Assembly: GCF_004000865.1 (NCBI RefSeq)
Contig: NZ_BIMB01000036.1
Location: 1 to 64,000, forward strand
Direction of reading: 5' to 3'
From: Paenibacillus elgii NBRC 100335
GTDB taxonomy: Bacteria; Bacillota; Bacilli; Paenibacillales; NBRC-103111
Length of the DNA: 64,000 nucleotides
In this document: one piece after another, positions 41,664-50,012 of the stretch
How the letters are laid out: the number at the start of each line of letters is the position of its first letter
How positions within the stretch are numbered: position 1 is the first letter of the stretch
Position numbers and translations under genes: made by a program
The notes under the pieces: model-generated
Told to the model about the DNA's origin: nothing
Databases searched by the model: none
Seen by the model: only the letters and a program-made list of their open reading frames with translations

Positions 41664-42404
41664 CTAAGGTTTCTTCTGCATCCGGGCGTAGGACAAAATG
41701 CGTCTGTACATCGTTTTGTTCTTAAGGGCGTTAAAAATCGATTTGTCCGGCCTCGTGTTGATTTCGAGAATCCAGGGCTTCAGCTTGGTATCGATAGCGA
41801 CATCGACGCCGAGAGCGGGGAAATGCGGATACTTCGCACTCATATACTCGCTGACGCCCCGGCCCAAAGTTTTCAACTCTTGAATGAATCCGGCGCGGCG
41901 TTTCCCTTGAATATGAGGGGAAATCAGCTTGTCTACGGGCATCGGGGTTCCTCCGTTGTGATAGTTCGTGACGATTTTTCTCGGTCTGGCCAGCCGGCCG
42001 ACCATCCCCGTCACGTCCCAGCCCCGCTGCCGGTTGCGTTGAACCATGATGCGCAGATCGAACGGGCGTTTCTTGTAGTGCAGCAGCGGGATTGCTTTTT
42101 GCACGAGATAGTTTCGCCGGGCCGTATGTCTGGAAACCGCGGAGTACAGGCTGTCGAACGAACGAAACGTCCGGGTAGCATAGCCGCTCCTGAGCGTGTA
42201 GTGCCCATTGCCCGTGCGGATTACCTTCATGATTCCGTAGCCGCCCGTGCCGTTGTTCGGCTTCAGATAAACCGCCCCCCAGCGCCTCAGCATGGAGCTG
42301 ACCGCAGCCCGGCTCACCCTTTGCGTCTGCGGAAGGTACGGCTTCCAACGTGCGCCGGTCTTCAAATAACAGTATTTCCCCCACTTCGTGTTGGCATAAA
42401 CCAA
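41664..42404 (-). CDS. YheC/YheD-family (ATP-grasp-like) protein
   Basis: A 246-residue protein with the YheC/D fold: VYLKPNNGTGGYGIMKV (phosphate-binding-like loop), LVQKAIPLLHYKKRPFDLRIMVQRN and the C-terminal GVDVAIDTKLKPWILEINTRPD, which contains the acidic/Asn metal pair of ATP-grasp enzymes. B. subtilis YheC and YheD are longer (about 360 and 450 residues) and associate with the spore coat. This copy has mainly the ATP-grasp part. The reaction is unknown. Confidence 0.88.
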   Translation of the reverse strand: MVYANTKWGKYCYLKTGARWKPYLPQTQRVSRAAVSSMLRRWGAVYLKPNNGTGGYGIMKVIRTGNGHYTLRSGYATRTFRSFDSLYSAVSRHTARRNYLVQKAIPLLHYKKRPFDLRIMVQRNRQRGWDVTGMVGRLARPRKIVTNYHNGGTPMPVDKLISPHIQGKRRAGFIQELKTLGRGVSEYMSAKYPHFPALGVDVAIDTKLKPWILEINTRPDKSIFNALKNKTMYRRILSYARMQKKP

Positions 42405-42512
42405 TCGATCACCTCCCGTCTAAGCCATGGTATTGTATGTATGCTTCGCAGTTTTGGAAACAGGCATATGCAACACGTCAACGGATCGAGAGGGAATATT
42501 TTCAAAAAAACA

Positions 42513-42540
42513 TTGCATTCCTTATAATTCCGAGTATAAT
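42513..42540 (+). promoter_or_regulatory. Promoter of the 42.6 kb gene
   Basis: TTGCAT (42513-42518) and a consensus TATAAT (42535-42540) are 16 bases apart, 44 bases before the chosen ATG. Confidence 0.65.
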
Positions 42541-42584
42541 ACTAGGTAAATAAATTGATTTTACCGTGCTAGGGGATGACAAAC

Positions 42585-42923
42585 ATGATTTCTTCTGCCA
42601 TGCAAGCAGCAGCCGCTCTCTGGGTCGACGACTACCTGGACTTGTACAATTACGCCGGACGGATCGGAGATACGGCCTGGCAGCAAGAGATTGTGGACAT
42701 CCTGAAGCAAAAAGACGCGTATGTATCGGAGGCTGTACGTACAAGAAAGCTTGATGAGCTGTGGACGACCTTCGATTCGATCAACCGCAAAATGCTGGAG
42801 CTTTACCGGGAGCTGCGGGAAACGAACGATTCGTGGGTTACGGAACGGCTCAGAGAGCAAGTGAGGGAATTGAAAACGGAACGCCTTACGGTCTCCAGAA
42901 AAATCAAGGCGGAACAATCATAG
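42585..42923 (+). CDS. Helical hypothetical protein (112 aa)
   Basis: The protein is almost entirely alpha-helical and charged: WVDDYLDLYNYAGRIGDTAWQQEIVDILKQ, then FDSINRKMLELYRELRETNDSWVTERLREQVRELKTERLTVSRKI, the last part with heptad character. No family recognised. AGGGG at 42571-42575 is nine bases before ATG 42585 but adjoins the earlier ATG 42576, so 42585 is preferred. A good promoter lies upstream. Confidence 0.7.
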   Translation: MISSAMQAAAALWVDDYLDLYNYAGRIGDTAWQQEIVDILKQKDAYVSEAVRTRKLDELWTTFDSINRKMLELYRELRETNDSWVTERLREQVRELKTERLTVSRKIKAEQS

Positions 42924-43105
42924 AAGGTGTTTCATGCGCGGGAGTGTAAATGTGGCATACGGAGGACCGTTCTGCCAGTGGCTTGGTGTGAACACGGCTT
43001 GCAGACGACTGCTTAGCCGGAGGTCTCTTGATGCATGCAGCAGACTGCTCTGCTGAAGGCTGAATCCATTTTGAGCGAATGGATCAGGCCGGAAAACGCG
43101 CGTCA

Positions 43106-43321
43106 TTACATGGATGCTTGTTTCATCTCGCGCATCATGGTCATCATCATCGTCATCGTTTCGTCGCATTCTTGCATTTTGGACATCATCATGTCCATAT
43201 CCATGGCATCCATCATCTTCATTTCCATCATCATGTTCATCATGGATTTCATGGAGTTCATTTTGCACATCATTTCATCCATACACATCGTCATCATCAT
43301 GTTCATGCACATTTTTTCCAC
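43106..43321 (-). CDS. Extremely methionine-rich small protein (71 aa, 34 Met)
   Basis: Read from GTG 43321, eight bases after AGGAGG in GAGGAGGTGAACC, this frame encodes 71 residues of which 34 are methionine and four cysteine, with scattered Asp, Glu and Lys (for example CMDEMMCKM and MDAMDMDMMMSKM). Such Met/Cys density suggests binding of soft metals such as Cu(I) or Ag(I), but no known family was recognised. The opposite strand reads as a His-rich frame simply because ATG and CAT are reverse complements; it has no ribosome site. The gene is isolated between two plus-strand genes. Confidence 0.6.
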   Translation of the reverse strand: MEKMCMNMMMTMCMDEMMCKMNSMKSMMNMMMEMKMMDAMDMDMMMSKMQECDETMTMMMTMMREMKQASM

Positions 43322-43495
43322 TTGGTTCACCTCCTCTATGAAATCTACTAATTTTACTCCACACCAAAAATACTATAAATTCCCAGAAACTTCAAGTCTT
43401 TTTTGGTTAAGACAAGCTTGGATAAACGCCTTTCTTGACCCCGGCCCGCGCTTCCGATACTCTAAAAGAAAGTGATATGCGGGAGGAGAATGACC

Positions 43496-43987
43496 ATGTC
43501 CGAACGGCCGCCCAAGCGGGATCAAACGTACGGTGTCGGAAAAGAACCGACAGACCGCCCTATCATTCCTTTGCCGAAAGAAACGCTTGAAGACCAGGAT
43601 GCCATGCTCGCAGCGCAAAAAGAACGACAGAGCTGGATTGACGAGGCTTACGAGGATTTTGTCAAAAACGGCGGTCTGGAGCATCTGCCCGGCTTCGGTA
43701 AGCCGCTGACGGTGCCGACCGGAGACGCATGGTCGTCCTTGCTCAAGCAAGCCAAGGTCGAGCATCCGTGGGTCATGCTGCGGAAGGAAATCGGCTCGCT
43801 GATGGAGAAAGCGATCAATCGGATGGCCAAAAGCTCCTTCGATCCGGAAATTGACGCGCTGATCGAGGATGCGAACAAGCAGATCGCGGAGCTGAACCGC
43901 CAAGCCCCTAGCCTGTCCCTGCACCGCAGCCGCATATCCCGCGACAACCTGCACGAACAGTATGACCGCTGGTATGCGGATAAGTGA
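43496..43987 (+). CDS. DUF1992 (DnaJ C28-like) protein
   Basis: The 163-residue protein contains the DUF1992 core: WIDEAYEDFVKNGGLEHLPGFGKPL (about 45-70), a motif shared with eukaryotic DNAJC28, then helices ending in NLHEQYDRWY. It lacks a J domain. The N-terminal 40 residues are charged and probably flexible. GGGAGGAG favours ATG 43496 over the upstream in-frame starts at 43472 and 43490. A strong terminator follows. Confidence 0.85.
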   Translation: MSERPPKRDQTYGVGKEPTDRPIIPLPKETLEDQDAMLAAQKERQSWIDEAYEDFVKNGGLEHLPGFGKPLTVPTGDAWSSLLKQAKVEHPWVMLRKEIGSLMEKAINRMAKSSFDPEIDALIEDANKQIAELNRQAPSLSLHRSRISRDNLHEQYDRWYADK

Positions 43988-44018
43988 CTTCGCCGATGCA
44001 TAACCATAACATGAAAAA

Positions 44019-44068
44019 CCCCCGGAGCCTTTATTCCCTGTTAAGGAAGTGCTGCCGGGGGTATTTTT
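44019..44068 (+). terminator. Terminator after the DUF1992 gene
   Basis: CCCCCGG and CCGGGGG pair across a long loop, followed by TATTTTT. It may also serve the convergent nitroreductase gene. Confidence 0.8.
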
Positions 44069-44089
44069 GTCGATATCGGCTTTTCCGAA

Positions 44090-44707
44090 TTAGAACGATT
44101 CGTTAATAACCACGTCGCTGAGCGGCAAACGTTCGGTCGCGCGTGCCGGGCTAGCCGCTTTGCCGATCGGGAGAAGCATAACCGGGACATAGCGTTCCGG
44201 AATGTTGAACTCTTGGATCAAAGCAGCCGGATTGTAGCCGCCCATCGGAACGGTATCGTAGCCTTTCGCACGTGCAGCCAGCATAAGCTGCATAGCGGCC
44301 AGCGAGGCATTGCGGATCGCTTCGTCGCGGCCTACCGTCGGATTGTTCGCATAGGCGCCGTTAATTTGGCCGAGCATCGTGTCGCGGACTTCCGGCGTCG
44401 CCTTTTCAAAGACGATCGGGGCGGTCAAGTTCGCTTGCAGGTCGCCGAGCACGACGACAACTGCGGATGCGTCGGATACTTGCTGTTGGCCGAACGCGAT
44501 CGGCAGAAGACGGTCTTTGTTCGCCTGCTCGCGAATGACCAGAAAACGCCAATGCTGCAAGTTCCAGGACGACGGCGCGCTTGCGGCCAGCTCCAGAATT
44601 TCATTCAGCTCGGCATCCGGGATCACGACGTCCCGTTGATATTGACGGACGGAATGACGGGACAGAATAACTTGCTCTGCGGTTTGTTGTTGTTCGATTT
44701 GGCTCAT
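44090..44707 (-). CDS. Nitroreductase-family oxidoreductase
   Basis: A 205-residue FMN-dependent nitroreductase-like enzyme. Visible marks are SRHSVRQYQRD near the N-terminus (flavin contact), AASAPSSWNLQHWRFLVI and the C-terminal GYDTVPMGGYNPAAL. Members reduce nitroaromatics, quinones or related compounds with NAD(P)H; the physiological substrate here is unknown. AAGGAG eight bases before ATG 44707 fixes the start three codons inside the longest frame. Confidence 0.93.
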   Translation of the reverse strand: MSQIEQQQTAEQVILSRHSVRQYQRDVVIPDAELNEILELAASAPSSWNLQHWRFLVIREQANKDRLLPIAFGQQQVSDASAVVVVLGDLQANLTAPIVFEKATPEVRDTMLGQINGAYANNPTVGRDEAIRNASLAAMQLMLAARAKGYDTVPMGGYNPAALIQEFNIPERYVPVMLLPIGKAASPARATERLPLSDVVINESF

Positions 44708-44839
44708 AATTTCCACTCCTTTAGTTGTATAACTCTATTTAGTATAATAACGCAATTAACTTACTTTTGTAAAGTACCGTACGAAAAATTACGAGACCTA
44801 ATTTTTGAACCTTGATCCATAGGGGAGCACATATAGTTT

Positions 44840-45014
44840 TTACCTTGAATGCGGTAAATACAGCGTGAAGGTGCTTCCTCTTCCTTCCTCGCTTCGCAGC
44901 ATCAAGCGGCCGTCCAGCAGCTTCGCCAGCTCCCGCGAAATGGATAGCCCATGGCCCGTCCCTCCGTATCTGCTGGTGGAGAGCGTTGTATAGATTTTGT
45001 TCAGATTTGTTTGT
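44840..45014 (-). pseudogene. 3' remnant of a sensor histidine kinase
   Basis: A minus-strand frame ending at TAA 44842-44840 encodes [20 protein letters not shown] and then [15 protein letters not shown], the last 45 residues of a HATPase domain (G2 box with His for Leu in GTGLGL). It opens only after a TAA at about 45015, and the sequence before RYGG no longer resembles a kinase. The rest of the gene is gone, with the diguanylate cyclase gene now in its place on the other strand. Confidence 0.7.
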
Positions 45015-45059
45015 TAGAATAGGACGGATAAACCATTCAAAGAAAGGAGTTGTTGCAGC

Positions 45060-46067
45060 GTGTTCCATCTGTCGCACGTCCTTGGACGAATCAGAAACCG
45101 TTGGTTCGCGGCGGCTTCATTCGTCACGGGGAGCGTGTGGTCCGCGCATTTGGCCGTATTGGTATTCCACTGGGACGACAACGTGCGCTATGATACGACT
45201 TTAACCCTCATTTCTTTACTTGCTGGCATCATGACGACGTTCCTTATCTTTCATCTGGCTCTGTTCGGAAACAAAAGCCGCCTTCGACTGGCGGGCGGCG
45301 GCTTGCTCACGATGATCGGGATGGCAACGATGTATATAACAGGCAGCGAAGCCGCCATCGCTCCGGATGACAATAGAGCTTATTTCGTCCACTCCGTCCT
45401 GCGCCCGGTAGATTTATTTTTGCTGTTCGGCGTTCTGGCCGCGATGTGTCTTGTGTTTATCGTCGCTTGGCGGGCCATGCGCCTCCAGCGGCTAGCGCTC
45501 GAGAAGCTGGCGTATACCGATCCTTTGACTGGTTTGCTCAACCGGAACGCTTGGGACCGCTATGCCGAGAAAAATACCGTAAACCGGAATGCGGCGTTCT
45601 TGTTTCTGGATTTGGACGAATTTAAATCCGTCAATGATACGCTCGGACACGACATCGGCGATTTGTTGATCTTGGAAGTGGGGCAGCGGTTAAAAGCGTT
45701 CCAGAACAAGCATCGGCAAATCTACCGGCTCGGCGGGGACGAATTTCTGCTGGTCGCGCTCCAGTGCAGCGAGGCGTCCGCCCAAAAAACGGCTTCCGAC
45801 ATTCTCGAAACGATCAAGGCTCCTTACCACTTGGCAGGAAAGGGGGTACATGTCTCCGGCAGCATCGGCATCTGCCTCGGCTCCGTTCCCGGGTCCAGCT
45901 GTACCACTATGCTAAAAAATGCGGATGCCGCCATGTACCGCGCCAAATTGTCGGGAAGAAACCGGTTCTTCACGTATCGCGATGGAATCAGCACATTTTT
46001 TTTTAGCCCGCTGCGCGGTACGGGCAAAGGCTTGCCCAAGAGCATCGCTAAAGGCAGAGGAGCCTGA
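45060..46067 (+). CDS. Diguanylate cyclase with degenerate MHYT-like membrane sensor
   Basis: The 335-residue protein has about five N-terminal membrane helices (residues 12-140) and a GGDEF domain (about 160-310) with an intact active site RLGGDEFLLV and the substrate/metal block LFLDLDEFKSVNDTLGHDIGDLLI. It should make c-di-GMP. The sensor part follows the MHYT layout (GSVWSAHLAVLVFHWD; TMIGMATMYITGSEAA), but the His and Tyr of the MHYT motif are changed, so metal or gas sensing through them is doubtful. GTG start 45060 follows AAGGAG by ten bases. Confidence 0.87.
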   Translation: MFHLSHVLGRIRNRWFAAASFVTGSVWSAHLAVLVFHWDDNVRYDTTLTLISLLAGIMTTFLIFHLALFGNKSRLRLAGGGLLTMIGMATMYITGSEAAIAPDDNRAYFVHSVLRPVDLFLLFGVLAAMCLVFIVAWRAMRLQRLALEKLAYTDPLTGLLNRNAWDRYAEKNTVNRNAAFLFLDLDEFKSVNDTLGHDIGDLLILEVGQRLKAFQNKHRQIYRLGGDEFLLVALQCSEASAQKTASDILETIKAPYHLAGKGVHVSGSIGICLGSVPGSSCTTMLKNADAAMYRAKLSGRNRFFTYRDGISTFFFSPLRGTGKGLPKSIAKGRGA

Positions 46068-46185
46068 GCTCCGCAGCTTATTGCAAGGGCGAAAAAAAGG
46101 GGAGTCCCCCCCCTTAAGAAGCGTTTACATTTTCCGCTCGTTTCCTGTATAGTGAGAGTATCATGAAGACAGGGAGTGATGCTCA

Positions 46186-46362
46186 TTGTTGACGCGAACG
46201 ACCGAGTTTTATGAGACCCTGCCCTCCAAATGCTGCGATACGTGCGGCGAACCGCTGGAGGAAATGGCCGATTGTTACACGTCCACCTGTACGAAGTGCA
46301 AAGGTCATACGTTCTACCCGCTCAGCCCGATTATCCCCGGGCCGACAGCTCATCCGGAATAG
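46186..46362 (+). CDS. YhfH-like small zinc-ribbon protein
   Basis: This 58-residue gene starts at TTG 46186, with AGGGAG nine bases upstream. It encodes EFYETLPSKCCDTCGEPLEEMADCYTSTCTKC, in which CxxC pairs spaced by 14-16 residues form a zinc-ribbon-like knuckle, as in the B. subtilis YhfH family. The function of YhfH is unknown. A terminator follows four bases after the stop. Confidence 0.75.
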   Translation: MLTRTTEFYETLPSKCCDTCGEPLEEMADCYTSTCTKCKGHTFYPLSPIIPGPTAHPE

Positions 46363-46366
46363 TCTG

Positions 46367-46393
46367 ACGCCCCTGCCGAGGGGGCGTTTTTTT
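46367..46393 (+). terminator. Terminator of the YhfH-like gene
   Basis: ACGCCCC and GGGGCGT pair around a seven-base loop, followed by TTTTTTT. Confidence 0.9.
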
Positions 46394-46402
46394 GTTTGCA
46401 TG

Positions 46403-46440
46403 AAAAAAAGCCGTTCATCCCATTCCGGAATGAACGGCTT
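46403..46440 (-). terminator. Terminator of the MGDG-synthase-like gene
   Basis: AAGCCGTTCA and TGAACGGCTT pair around CATTCCGG; the minus-strand side ends in TTTTTTTCATG. Confidence 0.85.
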
Positions 46441-46473
46441 TCCACCGAGCGCTGCCGATCCGGCCTCGCTGAA

Positions 46474-47682
46474 TTACCACGCCTCGCGAATCGTAGTCGT
46501 CGTCTGCCACGCTGCCCGCACGGAAGACGCCGTCTGCTGAAGATGCATAATCGCATCCCAAGCCTGCTCCGTCGGACGCTGGCGGCGGAACTGCCGCGCC
46601 CTTCCCTTCATCGCGGCCAGCGCAAGCCGGTTGTCCGCAAGCTCCAGCAGCTGATCCTGAAGCGCCCGGGCGGCCGTTGCCCGGACAGCGACACCGGCAT
46701 TCTCCAGCACCGCGGCGTTGTCTTCCTCCTGGCCGGGAATCGGCTTGTACAGCAGCATCGGCAGGCCCACGGCGACCGCCTCCGCCGTCGTCAGCCCGCC
46801 CGGCTTGGTCACCAGCAGGTCGGCGACCGCCATCCATTCGTGAATTTCCTCCACGAATCCTTTGACGATGACGCGGTTCGTCGGATGCTCCCGCAGCTCC
46901 GCTTTCAGCTCTTCGCGCATGGCCGCGTTGCTCCCGCAGATGACGACCAACTGCAGCCTCTCCTGCAGAGACGTCGAACGAATCAGCGAGCGGACGCTTT
47001 CGTCCAGCATGCCGCTGCCGCCGCCCATCACGAGGACGACCGGACGCTGCGGATCGAGACCGAACGACTGGCACAGCCGAACCCGGTCGAACGATTCGGA
47101 GAAGCGCCGGCGCACCGGAATGCCGGTCACCCGGACGCGGGAGGACGGCACGCCGTGCAGACGCAGCGCCGCCGCTACCTGCTCGGACCCGACCAGATAC
47201 AAATCCGTATGCGGCTGCAGCCACAGGCTGTGGTCGGTGTGGTCCGTAATGACCGTAACGAGCGGCGTAGAAACCGCACCCTTTTCTTTAAGCAGCGAGA
47301 CGGCCGCCGCAGCCAGCGGGAACGTACACACGATGATATCCGGCCTTTTCTCCTCCAGGAGCGTCAGGAACCGGGACAGCCCCAAGCTCAAAAACGTTTT
47401 GAACGGAATCGGCATCGCCTCTCTCCGTCTTGTTTTGCGATATAAATAGCCGTAGACCGACGGCACTTTCTCGACGCCCTTCATAAAGCAGTACTTCACC
47501 ATCGGATGAAGATACGGATATACTTCCTGCATAAAATCGATCACCTCGGCCTGGACGCGGTCCGCCAAGCCTTCTCCGCATGTTTCCGCCAGCGCCCGCG
47601 CCGCCTGCCGGTGACCGTCACCCAAGTCGCCGGAGAGCACCAAAACGCGCGCAGCCGCGGGGATCTCGCCGTTCGTCAACAT
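46474..47682 (-). CDS. MGDG-synthase-like (UgtP-type) glycosyltransferase
   Basis: A 402-residue GT28 protein. The N-terminal half has the MGDG synthase domain (VLVLSGDLGDGHRQAARAL, FMQEVYPYLHPMVKYCFMKGVEKVPSVYGYLYRKT). The C-terminal half has the UDP-sugar site (VMGGGSGML, KGFVEEIHEWMAVADLLVTKPGGLTTAEA, KPIPGQEEDNA). Relatives transfer sugars to diacylglycerol (UgtP) or are MurG-like. Polytopic segments are absent; it should be a peripheral membrane enzyme. The last 25 residues are basic and Thr-rich. GGGGGG six bases before the ATG. Confidence 0.88.
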   Translation of the reverse strand: MLTNGEIPAAARVLVLSGDLGDGHRQAARALAETCGEGLADRVQAEVIDFMQEVYPYLHPMVKYCFMKGVEKVPSVYGYLYRKTRRREAMPIPFKTFLSLGLSRFLTLLEEKRPDIIVCTFPLAAAAVSLLKEKGAVSTPLVTVITDHTDHSLWLQPHTDLYLVGSEQVAAALRLHGVPSSRVRVTGIPVRRRFSESFDRVRLCQSFGLDPQRPVVLVMGGGSGMLDESVRSLIRSTSLQERLQLVVICGSNAAMREELKAELREHPTNRVIVKGFVEEIHEWMAVADLLVTKPGGLTTAEAVAVGLPMLLYKPIPGQEEDNAAVLENAGVAVRATAARALQDQLLELADNRLALAAMKGRARQFRRQRPTEQAWDAIMHLQQTASSVRAAWQTTTTIREAW

Positions 47683-47884
47683 AAGTAGCCCCCCATGAAC
47701 TATTCTTTGTTTGCCCTTCTACTCTATATATTAAACGAAAAATCTGAAGAAATCCCATCCTCAGAGCTTAAAACTTTCTTAAGTACGCGAATGATCCGGA
47801 CGTAACTCCGGAGGGCACCCCTAGCGCCCAACGAGAATACACTATCGGCAAAAGCCCATTTTTACGTGTGAACGGAGGATCTTT

Positions 47885-48790
47885 ATGAAGCCTTACCCTG
47901 AATACCCTTATTATGCGATGGAAACGGAATGCCGCGAAAAGCCGATTGCCTTCCCGCCCCAGCATCAAGAGCGGCAGCCCGGACTCGAATATTTGATGAG
48001 CCCGCGGCCGATCTTCGACAATCCCGCCTATGTCGGCAGCGGCAAGCTCCATGGCAAGGTCGCCCTGATTACGGGCGGCGACAGCGGGATCGGACGCGCG
48101 ACGGCCGTCGCCTTTGCCAAAGAAGGAGCCGACGTAGCCATCGCCTACTTGTACGAGCATCCGGACGCGGCCGAAACGAAGCAGCATATCGAGCAGATTG
48201 GCCGCCGCTGTCTGACGATCCCGGCAGACCTGCGGGACAAAGCTTCGTGCACGGGCGTCGTCGCCCAAACTGTTGCCACGTTCGGCAAGCTGGACGTACT
48301 GGTCAACAATCTGGGCGTACAGTACCCGCAGTGGAGCATCTTGGACATTTCGGAGGAGCAATTGATCCAGACGTTCCGAACGAATATATTCTCGTTCTTT
48401 TTCGTGACTCAGGCTGCTTTGCCTCATATGAAGGCGGGCGACTCCATCATTAATACGGCTTCGATCACCGCCTATCGCGGCAATCGGCAATTGATCGACT
48501 ATTCGTCCACCAAAGGGGCGATTGTCGCTTTTACCCGCTCGCTGGCTCTCTCGCTGGTCGAGCAAGGCATCCGAGTGAACAGCGTAGCCCCCGGTCCCGT
48601 CTGGACCCCGCTGACGGTCTCCAGCTTCCCCGCTGAGCAGGTGAAGACGTTCGGCACGGATACGCCAATGGGCCGGGCGGCCCAGCCGTTTGAGCTGGCG
48701 CCGGCCTACGTATACCTCGCAAGCGACGATTCCAGATTCGTCACCGGCGAGACGCTGCATGTGAACGGAGGCCAGTTCATCACCTCCTGA
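47885..48790 (+). CDS. Short-chain dehydrogenase/reductase, YhxC/YhxD-type
   Basis: A 301-residue SDR with an N-terminal extension of about 50 residues (PFEY-type tail MKPYPEYPYYAME...), then the cofactor loop TGGDSGIGRA (about 60-69), the NN motif LDVLVNNLGVQ, the catalytic S-Y-K (NTASITAY, IDYSSTKGA) and the late TGETLHVNGG. Such extended SDRs (YdaD, YhxC, YhxD of B. subtilis) are linked to general stress. Substrate unknown. GGAGGATC lies eight bases before the ATG. Confidence 0.93.
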   Translation: MKPYPEYPYYAMETECREKPIAFPPQHQERQPGLEYLMSPRPIFDNPAYVGSGKLHGKVALITGGDSGIGRATAVAFAKEGADVAIAYLYEHPDAAETKQHIEQIGRRCLTIPADLRDKASCTGVVAQTVATFGKLDVLVNNLGVQYPQWSILDISEEQLIQTFRTNIFSFFFVTQAALPHMKAGDSIINTASITAYRGNRQLIDYSSTKGAIVAFTRSLALSLVEQGIRVNSVAPGPVWTPLTVSSFPAEQVKTFGTDTPMGRAAQPFELAPAYVYLASDDSRFVTGETLHVNGGQFITS

Positions 48791-48885
48791 CTTACGCTTT
48801 CATCCTTTCGACCCTAATATGTCAACCCTTGTCATATTGCTGTGATAAAATAGAAATATCTGTTGACGTATAAGGAGCGACTATC

Positions 48886-49836
48886 ATGCGTGCGGACCGA
48901 CTGTTATCGATTTTATTGCTGCTTCAGAACCGCGGCCGAATGACCTCGCGGGAGCTGGCCGAGCAGCTGGAAGTATCGGAGCGGACCATCTTCCGCGATA
49001 TGGAGGCCCTTAGCGCTTCCGGCATTCCGCTCTATGCCGAACGGGGCTGGGGCGGAGGCTGGGTGCTGCCGGAAGGCTACCGCTCCCAGCTCACAGGACT
49101 CAAAATTGATGAAATCCGCTCCCTCCTGCTCGCCCACGGTTCCGGGATGATGCGCGACTTGGGCTGGCGCGAAGCTTTTGACGCGGCCTTGTTGAAGCTG
49201 CTTGCCGCTCTGCCTCCTTCCCTGCGGCGGGATGCCGAGGCGGTCCGCCAACGTATCCACGTGGACGGAGCCGGGTGGTATGGACCCGCAGAGGAGGTAT
49301 CGTGCCTGCCCGTCGTGCAGGAGGCGGTATGGGAAGAACGGCGGCTTGCCGTTCGCTACGGGCGGGGCGACGAGGTCGTCGAGCGCGAGATCGGCCCGCT
49401 CGGGCTGGTCGCCAAAGGAAACACGTGGTACTTGATCGGGCTCGTGGACGGCCAGATCCGCACATACCGGGTTTCCCGGATACGCAGCGCTGTCATCCGG
49501 CCGGAGAGCTTCGAGCGGCCGGCGGATTTCGATCTGGCCCGTTACTGGGAGCAATCGACGGCCGACTTCAAGTCCCGGCTGCCCAGCTATCTCGTAACGC
49601 TGCAAGCGGATGCTTCCACGCTTGCTCTCCTGCGGGAGGAGCACTTCGTCAAAATCCGCGAAACCCGTCCGGCTGCCGACGGCCTAACCGAGCTTACCGC
49701 CGATTTCCAAACCGCGGAGTATGCGCTGCGAATCATTCCGGGATACGGCGGCGGACTGCGGGTGCTGGAGCCGGAAGAGCTTCGCGCAAGCCTCCTCCGG
49801 CTGGCGGAGGCGATCCGTCAAATGTATGGTCATTGA
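48886..49836 (+). CDS. WYL-domain transcriptional regulator with DeoR-type HTH
   Basis: The 316-residue protein has an N-terminal winged helix (ADRLLSILLLLQNRGRMTSRELAEQLEVSERTIFRDMEALS), a WYL domain (about 140-215; GLVAKGNTWYLIGLVDGQIRTYRVSRI), whose WYL-like motif is here WYLIG, and a C-terminal WCX extension. WYL domains bind nucleic acid or small ligands. Candidate targets are the adjacent SDR gene or itself; it lies 95 bases after that gene. A terminator follows at 49886. Confidence 0.92.
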   Translation: MRADRLLSILLLLQNRGRMTSRELAEQLEVSERTIFRDMEALSASGIPLYAERGWGGGWVLPEGYRSQLTGLKIDEIRSLLLAHGSGMMRDLGWREAFDAALLKLLAALPPSLRRDAEAVRQRIHVDGAGWYGPAEEVSCLPVVQEAVWEERRLAVRYGRGDEVVEREIGPLGLVAKGNTWYLIGLVDGQIRTYRVSRIRSAVIRPESFERPADFDLARYWEQSTADFKSRLPSYLVTLQADASTLALLREEHFVKIRETRPAADGLTELTADFQTAEYALRIIPGYGGGLRVLEPEELRASLLRLAEAIRQMYGH

Positions 49837-49885
49837 CGATACGGTCCGTCCTGCGCACCTGAAGCCGCAGCAGTACCGTACTCCG

Positions 49886-49915
49886 ACTCCGGCGCCGCCT
49901 GCCGGAGTTATTTTT
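49886..49915 (+). terminator. Terminator after the WYL regulator
   Basis: ACTCCGGC and GCCGGAGT pair around GCCGCCT, followed by TATTTTT. Confidence 0.9.
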
Positions 49916-50012
49916 CGTGCGGCGATGACATTTTTTGAACAAAAAAACGAACGAATCCGAAGCTCGGGACCAATATAGAGTGAAAAAACAACGATAGGGG
50001 GGCCGGCCGCCT

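Noticed and set aside
43079..43351. His-rich frame on the plus strand
   Set aside because: It arises because CAT is the reverse complement of ATG in the Met-rich gene. It has no Shine-Dalgarno site.
44739..45077. 112-codon minus-strand frame
   Set aside because: It is a different frame over the kinase remnant; its residues resemble nothing, while the neighbouring frame encodes a HATPase end.
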